A stretch of DNA of 64,000 bases from assembly GCA_013396995.1 (NCBI GenBank), contig VWZP01010430.1:624907-688906 (forward strand). Reading direction: 5' to 3'. Every line of letters begins with the position of its first letter. Position 1 is the first letter of the stretch. Positions 1-11,900 of this stretch are shown piece by piece. The notes beneath the pieces are model-generated. The model was not told where the DNA came from, ran no database searches, and was given only the letters and a program-made list of their open reading frames with translations. A program made the translations under genes and the position numbers. The DNA is from Dicaeum eximium (taxonomy: Eukaryota > Chordata > Aves > Passeriformes > Dicaeidae).

Positions 1-107
1 ACCCTGACCTGATCCCACTAGCACAGAAGAAATTCACCCTAAAGGAGGATTGCACCCTGCCCACTCTGACCTGATCCCACTAGCACAGAAGAAATTCACC
101 CTAAATT
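1..107. repeat. 62-bp tandem duplication at the left edge
   Basis: CTGACCTGATCCCACTAGCA and the next 20 bases occur at 4-43 and again, identically, at 66-105. The period is 62 bp; the array may continue to the left of the window. Confidence 0.85.
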
Positions 108-3100
108 GGGTGGTAACGAAAAGCACGTGTATGAAAGATATCAAGCACTGGTGAAACAATTCATTCTTACAGCAAACAAGAGAGCCTTATATCAATTATG
201 TCAAGCCCCAGCTTTTGAAAAGCACCTAGAGATTCCCTGGGCCACAGAACAGAGTATGTCTATAAACACACCCTCATTTCAGCTCCAAGCACAAGCAGTG
301 TCACAGGTAACAAAGCACCACTCGCTCAGATTTAGTCCATCCTGAACTGTGTGCATGTAATGCAGCCCAGATCAATGGCAGTTCGATTGCTATTTCAGGA
401 ATATCTCTTCTCCCCACTTCATTGCTGCCCTCTGCTCCCTCCCACCTCACAGCGATGCTCTAATTATTCAAACAACGTAAGCACTGTTCAATCCATGCCA
501 GCCCTTTCTTCCTCTAGCACTGACCTTGCCTTCTACATCACTCTCACAAAACTAATTAAGTGGAGAACAGTCTCACTTTACACTCTCTTCATGAAAAGAA
601 CTGAATTGCTACCTGCCTGAGGGTGCACTTCAGATTATTTTTGCCTTCATTTCACTCAGCAACACAATACAAATATTGAGCACAAAACCAGACCAGGCAA
701 TTCAAGGAAACCCTTTACCCAAGATACCACACAGAAAAACAAAAGGATTATTGTAAGTAACATATATAACATAGTTGTCTCATTTTGGTTTTTAACATGC
801 ATTTTCATGTAAGCTTGACCAAGACACGTTTTGGGAAAAGAAGGGGGTTTTGTTAGGTCAAATGACGTAGCTGAGGAAGGAAAAACAGTTTGGTCTACAG
901 AAGCCCTAGGGCCAGGCTCAGCTAAGAGGGACAGGAGTGGCTAAGAAGAAACCTTCAGTCCCACAGGGGAGATCTGAAACCACGGAATCTGTGAGAGCAT
1001 CCAGCCTCCAGCAGGGCAGCTCCTCTCCAATATACAAAAACACAAAAATCCTGGTCTGAAAATGCTCAGCTAGAGGTTGTCCAGGACGTGAGGCTTGTCC
1101 TCTTAAGAGTTACAAATGTTTTGTTTGTACACAGGACACCTCCAGATTTACAGAGGATTTATAAAAGCATGGATTCGGTGCTTGCAGGAGATTGAGGAAC
1201 AGGACTTCACTCCTGGGGAAGTGGCTCACACAACTCTGGAGCTGTCTTCTCCAACACACTGCAGCACAACCACACAGTGAGGAACAGAAGCAGAAAATGA
1301 ACAACCATTGAGCCAAGGCTACCCTTGGAGCTACCCTGCAGCACACAACTCCCAAAGCACAGGGGTAAGACCAGTGCCTTGCAGGAAATCCCAGTAAATG
1401 GCACAAATACAGTTAAAGTCTCCAGTGTGCTGTGGGTGGCCGCAGAGCAGATGCCAGAAGCCTAAGCCATGCAAGTTCTGATGCATCTGCTGTGGCTGCT
1501 GGTGCTCCTCCCTTCACAGTGCCCTGCAATGCTCTGTGGGGCTGCTGCTCCTCCAGGCTCCATCTGCCCACGAGTTCTTCTTTTGAAGATCCCATTTGGC
1601 ATCTGCCAAGAGGCAGCTATTATTAAGTTCTCCCCTAGAAGCAAAGAAAGGATGGCTTTTGCTACCTTCAGTACAACACAAGTTCTTGGCAGGGCAGCAG
1701 CCACACGAGAACCAGCAGTAGCAAACCCCAGAGCGTGGAGCTTGTCCCTGGAAATCCTGCCTGCTGTGCATTTCCTCAACACTGGGAATCATGCAAGAGC
1801 ATCAGCACCAAGTGCTGGCACTTTCCTCTCAAGTCTGCTTCCACTTTTTAGCTGCTGACGTTTTATCAACATATGTGAGGGGCCACAGTGTCGGGATTGA
1901 GAGGGAAGGATGTTTCCTTTACAAAAATTGCTGTCGTTTGTGGTAGCAAAGCCAGCCCCAGATAATGAGTCAGAACAGGAGGTAGTTACTGTAAATATTC
2001 CAAGCATGGGCACATTAACAACCACCCACTAATCAGAGGCAGTGCCACAGGCAGACACAGAACTCCCACTGGTGTCCAGGGAGTTCTGAATGGATCAGGA
2101 CCTCAGCCAAGCCCTGAGCACCCAGTGTGAGCTGCAGCATTGATACCCAGGGTGGGGTGGGTCATGGCCAGATCCTGGCTGTCATTTCCAGTGGGCGAGG
2201 CAGGCATCCATCCCAAGGGAAATCTGGAATCCCTGACAGGAGGCTCTGAGATTTCCAGTGTGAAGTGAACAAAACAAACCCATCGTGTTTAACACTCACT
2301 CTCTGCTGCCATTCAGTGTCTCTAACACAAACACAAGTTCTGATGCCTCAGTCAGCAGCACCAACTGACCACAAAATGACCCAATCTGTGCTGGCAAGCA
2401 TCTGCCTGGACAGATCCTCAAGTTCATACCCTGAACTGCAGCTGCTGAAGTTTGGTGGGGCTTTTGGTCTGAAATGCAGAAGAACTGGCACCCAAATTCC
2501 TGACACAAAGACAAAGAACTGCCCTGCCTGTGCCTGAGCTGGCCAAGCAGCCCTTAAGGCAGTGAGCACCGTGCTCCCTTCCCCCTTCTCACCCGGGGCT
2601 GCACTTGCTGCTAATTTTGATTCCGTGGACTCAGACCAAGACGTGGTCAGCTTACATGCTGCTCCTCCTCAGTCCCTGAGTAAGTTACTTTCTCATGATT
2701 CAGTACTATGGAAATATAACTGTTGAGATCAGCTTCTTTATTTTTGTCAGCTTTTCTCCAGACCTTTCAATCATAAGCTGCATTACACTATATTCCCATA
2801 AAGCCAAGAAGAGCAGTAATAGATACCTCAAAATTCTGATTTCTATTTTTCCTGCCAAGTGATTTCTCTAAGTGCTTTGTTTTCTGCTGTCACTGAATTA
2901 GAATAGTACCTGTACTTCCAGTCTTCACTGTTACTGTCACTATTTCAATGCACTCTTCTCAGATTAGAAGCTTTCAGCTTCAAAAATGCCCCTATTTTGC
3001 TTTCTGCAGAAGAAAATACAAGCTGCATTTTCTCACTGCCTGTGGCTGAGGTTATCAGACTTTTGGACAAAAGTTGTCTGAGTTCCATGTGGTGACAGCA

Positions 3101-3590
3101 TGGTGACAGGAAAATATCTCCCTGCACCTGCTTCGATGGGGAAGCCAATAGTGCATAATCCTCTTAGGAAAAAGAAAAACAAATGCAGATGAATCCATGC
3201 CTCAGATTTATTTGAGACTCTCTGCTCCAGCTCTTGGCTTTGCTCAGAGGAGCCCCACAGATTGCAGAGCAGCCTGTGGAAGGAGCCTGGCTGTAACAGC
3301 AGCCAGCACGAGCTCTCTAAGGCCCAGCACAAAGCACAGGGCTTCAGCACGTCCCAGCTCCCTTCCCAACGCCCACTGCTCCCCTCCTGCCCCACAGCCC
3401 TCCCCCAAACAGGATAAAAACCATTCCATCCCAAACAGGTTATGTTTGTACAGCCCAAGGACTGATGGGGACACTCGATGTGCTGTGCCCAAAGCAAAAG
3501 GCAAAAACTTTGGGGGAAAGTGCCCTGCCCTGGAACACCTGAGGCTCTGTGCACAGCAGATCTGGGCAGGACAAGGACCTGCCTGCCTGC
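108..3590. other. Unique non-coding sequence
   Basis: No exon, RNA gene or repeat family recognised. ORFs in this stretch (for example 1469-1858) show no known domain. Confidence 0.6.
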
Positions 3591-3593
3591 TGG

Positions 3594-3970
3594 GAACTGC
3601 TCTGCTGTGCTGGGAGTGCAGGAGAGCTGCCCCCAACCCCAGGGAGTGACCACTGCTATGCTGGGAGTGCAGGAGAGCTGCCCCAAACCATCAGTGAGTG
3701 ACCACTGCTATGCTGGGAGTGCAGGAGAGCTGCCCCAAACCATCAGTGAGTGACCACTGCTATGCTGGGAGAGCAGGAGAGCTGCCCCAAACCATCAGTG
3801 AGTGACCACTGCTATGCTGGGAGAGCAGGAGAGCTGCCCCAAACCATCAGTGAATGACCACTGCTGTGCTGGGAGAGCACCCAGAGCTGCCCCAAACCAT
3901 CAGTGAGTGACCACTGCTGTGCTGGGAGAGCAGGAGAGCTGCCTCAAACCATCAGTGAGTGACCACTGCA
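3594..3970. repeat. 52-bp minisatellite
   Basis: About seven copies of a 52-bp unit starting GTGACCACTGCTATGCTGGG and ending CCCCAAACCATCAGTGA. Unit starts are at 3646, 3698, 3750 and onwards, with mild divergence at the ends. Confidence 0.93.
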
Positions 3971-5370
3971 GGATGCTGAGGTGCTCAGACCCTCCCATCC
4001 CTGTCCCCCTGGCAGCAGGGCACAGTGAGGACAGACACGGGATGAGCCCAACCCAGAGGGCCAGGCTGCTCTCTGGAACCAGCTCCAGCCCCACCCTGGG
4101 CAGCAGCAGCACTGCCCACTCCTCTGGGAAGCAGCTGGGAGCACACCTGGGCTCACAGCACCTGCACCTGCACAGCTCTTACACCACCTAAAAAACCAGA
4201 GGGGAAATCACTGCCATAATCTTATGGGTACACACACACAGTTAATGCAGCATCTTGCAGAAACTAGAGGTGCACATCCCCCAGTTCATTCTGTTAATCC
4301 ATGAGCTTTATTCAAAATTAGGCTAGATAATTCTCAACCAACTACAGCCACTTTTAAAAGAAACCAGATACTGAGCAAAACAGCCATCGCTGGGTTTTCT
4401 AGGCAGGACTTACAAGTGGGACCAACACACTTTAAAGCAAGCAGTTACTTTCCTCTTTGGCTTCAGGAAAGAAGTGAAAACCCTAATTCTTTTAATTAAA
4501 AACAGATTTTGATGCTTCTGTAACACTTGCAGAACTCCACTGACACCCCCACAGACTTTACAAAAGGTAATTTAACTGCAAACAACCACTGCAAGGCAGT
4601 TAAGTATTTGCTCTGGATTGTGCTTGTTCCCACCAAAATCCATGGCCTTTCAAAGTTCTGTGTAAATCAGTTTTTTCTAAAAAGACCCACCCCAAAAGCC
4701 AAATGAACAAAGTGCCTTCCAACAGCATACACAGCACAGCTCCTACATTTGGGCTGAACGTGGCCCTCCCCAAATTCTGTAGAGAACTGCAGCAAGGTCT
4801 CACCTCAGGCATGGCCCTGCAATGCCTAAGAAAGCTCCAGGAGTAAGGAAAGCAGGAATAAGAAAAGGAGGCACTGCTCTCACTGAGAAGCATTCCACAC
4901 TTATTCCTGGGACACCTGCATTTAGAGCAGGTATTCAGACTACATCACCTTACCTTACAGAATGGGGCTGCAGGAACCATCACCACAACCAGCTCCTCGT
5001 GTGTAAAACATGATTGCTCCTCTTTGAAAGAGGGATTAACTAACTCAAAACCACAGAGCTTCCTCTCAGGACTCCAGTGCCACAGCACAGCTGCAGAAAA
5101 ATGCAGGAAATGGTATCCCATCCTTCCAGCCAAATTACTGTTTTATTGTATATAAAAACTCAACCAACCAACCAAAAAAATTCAACAAAAACCCACCCAT
5201 CACTGCCTGGATTGGATGGGTGGAGCCAAATTAAACATTCCCATTCAAGAGTATTAACACTTGCAATCACCAAAAGAGAGTTCAGGTGGTTCAGAGGAAA
5301 AAACATTTCCTGTTTTCTCTACAACTCCAGAGGCTGGAGACACCAGGCAGCCTATGTGAGCTAGTAAACA
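3971..5370. other. Unique non-coding sequence
   Basis: Ordinary AT-moderate sequence. No gene or repeat recognised. Confidence 0.55.
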
Positions 5371-6060
5371 TTAACTCCTTCTCAGCCTCCCCGGAGCCCC
5401 TCTAGAAGCGATTTCCCAGGTGCCAGCCGTGACTCACAAACCACCTCGCACGTACCCGGCTCCTCTTCACTCGCTGCTAACACTGAAAGTTTTTACGTAG
5501 CAGCTGTCTGGAAGCGGAGTGCCAGCACCAACTGCTTTTCCTGGGCGCCTCAGAATATTCCCCTTCTGCTGCCCTGTCAGCGCTGACATCACAGCCCCGC
5601 ATCTCAGCATCCCTGACTCATTAACCGAGACACAAATGCCTTTGTCCCACCGGCCTCAAGTGTGCCAAAGCCTGCACACAGGCAATTTCAGACGTGAAGT
5701 GTGTCATTAGAACTTGTCATCACCGCACAAAATGGGATATGTAAGCTTGATATTAAAAATAAGCTTTCAGGCAAGTATAGCACAAGTATAGCAATTTCTT
5801 TTTGTTTGCTGTTATAACACAGTTCTAAATCGTGCAAAATAATTCCTCAGAAAGGCGGGGATCTTCTGTTCTGCACTGCTTAATAAATTATTTAAAGTGC
5901 AATATAGCGAATAAGGCCACCATGAAATAAAATCCAAACCAACTCAACTTCAAAGAATATAATGTAAAGGCAAAACATATTTATCTAGAAAATAGTAAGG
6001 CTTTGCAATGTATCTAAGTAGTGAAGTTGATTGTGTTGCTGAGAAAAAAAAATGTCACGC
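5371..6060. promoter_or_regulatory. Candidate regulatory block left of the CpG island
   Basis: Repeat-free stretch with two perfect AP-1-type sites TGACTCA (5430-5436 and 5614-5620), a TGACATCA-like site near 5584 and an AT-rich right half with TTAATAAATTATTTAA. It looks like conserved flanking regulatory DNA of the adjacent CpG island. No alignment was possible. Confidence 0.3.
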
Positions 6061-6564
6061 AAACGCTAAGGATTTGGACATGAGTCAGAACATAGTAAGA
6101 AGGGGAAAGACAGAGTTGGGGAAAAAACCCTCACATTAAAAAATTAAAAAAAAAAAGACATTCCAAAGAGTTAAACATAAATTTTCAAAATCATGCAACC
6201 AAAAAGCTTTTTACTAAGAATAGAAAGGCTGTATTCTTTTGATTCGGCCCCTCTGGCTGCTATAAAAGTAAACGGCAAGGAAGTGTCCCACTCCGTTTTA
6301 CAGAACGAGTAAATAAGGAGTAGCTGGGGGTCCTTGGGGGCGGCCCGGCCCGCAGCCCCCCGGGCGTCAGAGCGTGCGGGGAGCCCCGGGGCCACCGCCC
6401 GAGGGCCAGCGAGCCGCAGCCGGGCCGGGCTGGCCACGGGGGCACGGCCACCTGTGTGACCCGGCCATAGCCCCGGCCACAGCCCCGGCCACGGCCCCGG
6501 CGGGGACCCGGCAGCGGCAGCGCGGCCCCGCACGGCCCAGAGCCCGGGGCGAACCGGGCGGGGA

Positions 6565-6837
6565 AGCCCCCCCGTGCCCGGCATAGTTGGGGTTCCCCCG
6601 TGCCCGACATGGCTGGGGACCCCCTGCCCAGCCCGGCTGTGGTCCCCCCGTGCCCGACATGGCTGGGGTTCCCCGTGCCCGACCCCGCTGGGGTCCCCCC
6701 GTGCTCGGTCCCCGCTGGTGTCCCCCCGTTCCCGGCATGGCTGGGGTTCCCCCGTTCCCGGCATGGCTGGGGTTCTCCGTTCCCGGCCCCGCTGGGTTCC
6801 CCGTTCCCGGCCCCGCTGGTGTCCCCCCGTTCCCGGC
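6565..6837. repeat. GC-rich minisatellite abutting the gap
   Basis: About eight to nine degenerate units of roughly 30 to 33 bp (CCCCCGTTCCCGGCATGGCT then GGGGTT). Units become more uniform toward the gap, and the array ends exactly at the first N. Confidence 0.9.
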
Positions 6838-7622
6838 NNNNNNNNNNNNNNNNNNNNNNNNNNNNNNNNNNNNNNNNNNNNNNNNNNNNNNNNNNNNNNN
6901 NNNNNNNNNNNNNNNNNNNNNNNNNNNNNNNNNNNNNNNNNNNNNNNNNNNNNNNNNNNNNNNNNNNNNNNNNNNNNNNNNNNNNNNNNNNNNNNNNNNN
7001 NNNNNNNNNNNNNNNNNNNNNNNNNNNNNNNNNNNNNNNNNNNNNNNNNNNNNNNNNNNNNNNNNNNNNNNNNNNNNNNNNNNNNNNNNNNNNNNNNNNN
7101 NNNNNNNNNNNNNNNNNNNNNNNNNNNNNNNNNNNNNNNNNNNNNNNNNNNNNNNNNNNNNNNNNNNNNNNNNNNNNNNNNNNNNNNNNNNNNNNNNNNN
7201 NNNNNNNNNNNNNNNNNNNNNNNNNNNNNNNNNNNNNNNNNNNNNNNNNNNNNNNNNNNNNNNNNNNNNNNNNNNNNNNNNNNNNNNNNNNNNNNNNNNN
7301 NNNNNNNNNNNNNNNNNNNNNNNNNNNNNNNNNNNNNNNNNNNNNNNNNNNNNNNNNNNNNNNNNNNNNNNNNNNNNNNNNNNNNNNNNNNNNNNNNNNN
7401 NNNNNNNNNNNNNNNNNNNNNNNNNNNNNNNNNNNNNNNNNNNNNNNNNNNNNNNNNNNNNNNNNNNNNNNNNNNNNNNNNNNNNNNNNNNNNNNNNNNN
7501 NNNNNNNNNNNNNNNNNNNNNNNNNNNNNNNNNNNNNNNNNNNNNNNNNNNNNNNNNNNNNNNNNNNNNNNNNNNNNNNNNNNNNNNNNNNNNNNNNNNN
7601 NNNNNNNNNNNNNNNNNNNNNN
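6838..7622. other. Assembly gap (785 N)
   Basis: A run of undetermined bases. Single Ns also occur at 7735, 7961 and 49995. The gap starts within a minisatellite, so at least part of the missing sequence is probably further repeat units. Confidence 0.99.
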
Positions 7623-8828
7623 AGCGATATTCCCTGTGTCTGCCCGGCCCCGGCCCCCTCCTTCCCCCGCCTCCCCGGCGCTGCCTCCCCTCCCCAGGGC
7701 CAGGGAAGCGCAGTTGGTCCTGCAAGTCCTACCGNTGGGTTTTTCTCTTTTCGCATCCTCCCCTAATGATAATGGGATGGAGCAGCAGAGCCGCAGCCGC
7801 GGATAGGAGGAGGAGGAGGAGGAGGAGGAGGACGCGGGCAGGCTCCGGGGCTCCGAGGGCAGCCGGCCCGCGCGGGGCCCTTTTAGGCGCTGTGCCGGGG
7901 CCGCTCCTCCCCGTGGGGAGGATTCCTGCGCGATGAGTGAGTGGCTCCGAGCTGTGCGTGNAACAGCGGGCACGGGGGAACGGGGAGGGGCTCCCGTTAT
8001 CAGCGGGCACGGGGGAAAAGGGGATCGGGTTCCCCCACAGGGAACACGCAGAGCCCGCGCCGCTGCCGCCCCAGCCCTGCTGCTCTGCCCCAGGCGGGGG
8101 ACGGCGCTCGCCCCCTCCCCTCCCCTCTCTCCGCCTGCTCCATCCCCCTCGGGGGGCAGGAACGGACCCCAGGAGCGGCCAGAGCCCCTCACCTGTGCTA
8201 CAGAGCAGCTGTCCCGCCCCCCTCCTGCCCCTCGCCCCGCTCTCCTCGGCGGGGCAAAGCTTCCTGTGCCGGGGGGGGACAAACCCTCCGAGCCCAGAAT
8301 AAGTCGCCGGGAAGGGCGAGCCCTGCGGGGCCTGGGGGAGCCGCTCGGGGCTCAGCCGGGCTCCTCTGCCCCCTCTCCCCCCGGCCAAGGGCCCGTTTGG
8401 GGTGCGGACACGAGGGATTTGTGCCACACCGGGAGGGAACGGGCAGGGCTGGCACCGGGGCAGGCGCCGAGCTCCGGGCGGTCCCCGAGCCCCGCTGCCC
8501 ACAGGCACAGCAGCAGCCCCGGGCCGCTATTTTTAGTGGGGCCGAATTCCTGGCCGGCACCTCCCCTGCTGCAGCCCGGGACAGCTGGGGACAGCTGGGG
8601 ACAGCTCGGCTCTCTGCGGCCAGCTCCGGCCCCTCTGCCCTGCCCGGCCCGGGCACAACAGCCGCTGGGTGAGTGAGTGATGAAACCCGGCGTGGGATAA
8701 AGGCTCCTTCCCACCGCACTGGGGGGTGTTAGGGCTGTTCTGGCTGAGATCAGGAGCCGGGAGCTCAGCTGCCATCCTGGCTCTCCATTGACGTGTAGGG
8801 TCAGCTTTGCTCGCACAGACATTGCTGG

Positions 8829-8975
8829 GGAAGTGGTGAAGTCACCGTCCCCGGAGGTGTTTAACACCACAGAGATGTGGCACTTGGGGACATGGCTTAG
8901 CGGTGGACATGGGAGTGCTGTGAACAGATTTGATGATCTCAGAGGCCTTTCCCAGTCAGAATGGTTCTAGCATTG
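8829..8975 (+). mobile_element. CR1 LINE remnant
   Basis: Diverged CR1 3' segment in forward orientation. The recognisable order is GGAGGTGTTTAACA, GGCACTTGGGGACATGG, TTAGCGGTGGACATGG, GATGATCTCAGAGGCCTTTC and a degraded GAATGGTTCTAGCA terminus. The match to the avian CR1 3'UTR pattern is from memory of the family. Confidence 0.75.
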
Positions 8976-11900
8976 GGTCAGCCCTGATGATAGTGAAGTG
9001 CTCTCCATGGAAGTCTGTTTGACAAAGCCTCTTCAGCTGTTTGTTTTTTTAACACATCGCAGACTCTCCAGGGGTTATAAACCTGGTCTTTTTCTTGCCT
9101 GTTTCTCTCCAAACAGGAACCACCGAATCCAAAAGCTGGAAGTGGAACAGGGAAGGAGAGATTCTCTGTTTCAGCTGAGCCAGCACTGTCAGAAGCAGCT
9201 GATGAACCCCAGCAAGGAGATTTCAGCTGTCCAATACAACTTAGACCCGATTTTCAGAGGCACTTGAAGTGTCTTTGCTGAGAGTCAGTGACAGTTCACA
9301 CTTCTGCTCTGAGATCTTCCAACACCAAATGTCACTGACATGCTGTGGTAGTGCTGACAGTGAACCTGCCTTACCTGAGCCATTCTCACCTTTGCCAGGA
9401 CACCTGTGCAATTTTGCAGGAGTAATTATTACAATTACATTACATATTACATTTACATTACATTGTAAAACGAGGCCAGTACACTCAAACTCACTATACT
9501 GGAAGGAGGCAGCACTCAGAAGGTTGTGGAAGAATTGTACCAACTGGTGGGCAGAGGGAGCTGACCCTGCTGTTTTAAAATGAGTTAGCTTTTCCCCTTA
9601 CTCGTTTCAGGGCTTAGAAGTGTCAGTTAAAGCAGTAATAAAATATCGTGTTATGCATGCAAAATATAAGGGGATTTGCATGAGGGGTTGTTGCAATCCA
9701 GGCACAGTTTGCACAGCCCTCATTTGAGAGCTGCCCTGGTGGCTCGAGTATCCTGGTAGAGATGGAGTCTGTGGTCAGGATGCTGCCTCAGGTCTTCACA
9801 TTCCCTCACCAGTTCCTCGCTTTGAGCATCTCTGGATTTTAGAGAAATCGCTTCAGGTCTGGCTTTGCAACAGAATGTCTTTAACTCAAGTATTTCAACA
9901 TGAATCTGAAGCTCAGTGTCTTGGTACCTCACTTCCCAACTATAGCAGGGAAATTGTCACCTCGTTGCTTTCCAGCTCCAGCCCTGGGAGCTGAGAAGCA
10001 CACGGGGCTCTGGGGACAGGAGTGATGCACACCAAGCTGCACAGCAAGCCAGGCTCAGGCAGGAACTCACCTAGACCTGGCCCTGGCATGGATCCTGTAC
10101 CTCTCCCTGACAGCATTCTCTGAGTTTCTGAATTTACAGCAATTTCTGCACCTCCAGATAAATCAGGTACCCAGAGGAAGAAGATTTAGTGAAGTTTGAT
10201 ACAAAAAAATCTGATGTGTCTGTCTAAATGCTGTTTGAGTGTTTCCTGTCTGCCTTTGTGCCTTGGGAGGGTTTAAATTCGAGACAGTCTTTGTTGGGGG
10301 AGCACGATTTGAAGTCAAATATCAGTAAATTGTTCTAATTACACACCTTTGTGTGCCTCCCAAGACTTCGATGGAGTCATTTAAACTGAGTGGCAACGAG
10401 CCAGGCAGCACAAACGGGAGCATCATCTGAACCCTGGTATGGTCTGTGAGCTCTCCTTCCCGGAGGGACCAGCCATTGCCCCAGGCACAGCAAGGGCTCA
10501 CGGAGTGCAAAGTGAAACGTGAGGCTTTGCAGCAGGGACACACAGCAGATCGTGTTGGGCTCTCCAAATGCTCCCAGCCCTGGTGGCTCTCTGGGGGCAG
10601 GCACAGCAGAGCTGACGTGCTGCACGGAGCTGTGCCTCTGCTCAGGGTATTTATTCCCAGAAATATCTCCCAGAAGGTTCTCGCTTGGCACAGGCTACGT
10701 CGAGTATCACTTCACAATCTGAAACTGTAAACTGGAAGTGTCTCCATACAGCAAAACCCTGGCTGCTTAATGTGCAGTAGCTGAAGGTCTGTCTGTAAAA
10801 CACACACTCAAGTCATGAACACGCTTTTCCTGCCCTTATAAAATATTTACAGAGACTTACATCCCCTGAGGAATTTTGGAACTCACACAGATACAGTAGT
10901 GACACTGCTCCTCAATGGACTTTTTCCTTGGTTCTTTGGCTGATTCCCAAGTTGAATTTTTCTCTTTTCTGTAGGCAGGGGTTTGTGAAAGGTCCAGACT
11001 CTACTCTTTTATGTAGCAGGAATCTTACATTGTGCCTTTAAAGCTTTGTCGTGGTGGCTCCTGGTATGTTCCCAGTTAGATCTGAAGTAAAACTCTCCCT
11101 TTTCAGATTCCAGACATGATAAAGTCTCCCTAATACAAGTACTTAATCCTTATTTCAATTTATATTTCAATATTCATACTGGCATCTAGAAGTATCTATT
11201 CAATGTGGATAAAATAAGTAAGACATGTCTGGTTTAGTTGCTGCTGTTTTGCAGTTTTGCCTATAAAATCAGCCCAGAGAAATCCATTGCACATCTCCTT
11301 ATTTCCTGGCCTACCACTGCTTCAACTGGAATGCCAGGGCAAATTTCTGTAGTGCCAGTTGTGAGTCACAATAAAAGCCAGAAAGATTTACAGGTGAGAT
11401 AAATACCAAACACAGGGCCAAAGCACAGCCTTGTCTTGGGCAGGCACATCCCTGTTCTAATGGATGTTTCCTTTGGCCCCCAGATTATTTTTACCATTCC
11501 TACTCCTATGCAGCCTTAAGCACTACACAGAAGATCCTTTTTGGGCAGACAGCTTGCTGTGCACAATTTTATTCCTTTTGGTTGCCAAAACCCGAGTGCT
11601 ACACGCAGACAGAGTTCCAGCTAATGGATGGAACAGAGATTGCAGTTTCATTTCTCTGAGTAATTCAGTCTGCTCAACAGAGACGCCCTCAGAAGGTCCA
11701 GGTGGGAGGGAACAATGAGCACACATCCCTGGAGTGCTGGCCCTGGCTGGGGGCCAGGCCCCCCAAAACTGCTCCATCACTGCCCTCTCCAGCAGGACAG
11801 GGGACAGAAAATGTAACAAAAGTCTGATAAGGACAGGGAGAGATCACTCACCAATTACTGCCACAGCAAAACAATTAATTCAAGGTCTTACAAATCAAAT

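Larger units (their letters stand above)
6320..8700. promoter_or_regulatory. CpG-island-like block with assembly gap
   Basis: Very GC- and CpG-rich sequence on both sides of a run of N (6838-7622). It includes a GGA trinucleotide run (7806-7833) and, just outside on the left, TATAAAAG at 6259-6266. Such a block usually marks a promoter. In mammals the gene head-to-head with F9 is FGF13; its start could lie in the gap, but no FGF13 coding sequence was found in the readable parts. The long ORFs here are GC-driven and run through the N stretch. Confidence 0.5.

Noticed and set aside
6259..6266. TATAAAAG as a core promoter
   Set aside because: A single motif at the edge of the GC-rich block with no recognisable first exon downstream; mentioned only as part of the CpG block.
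6171..8282. 703-residue minus-strand ORF and several 390-500-residue ORFs
   Set aside because: They run through 785 N bases and GC-rich minisatellite; there is no support for coding.
6320..8700. FGF13 first exon
   Set aside because: Expected from mammalian gene order, but no matching basic N-terminal coding sequence was found in the readable bases on either strand.
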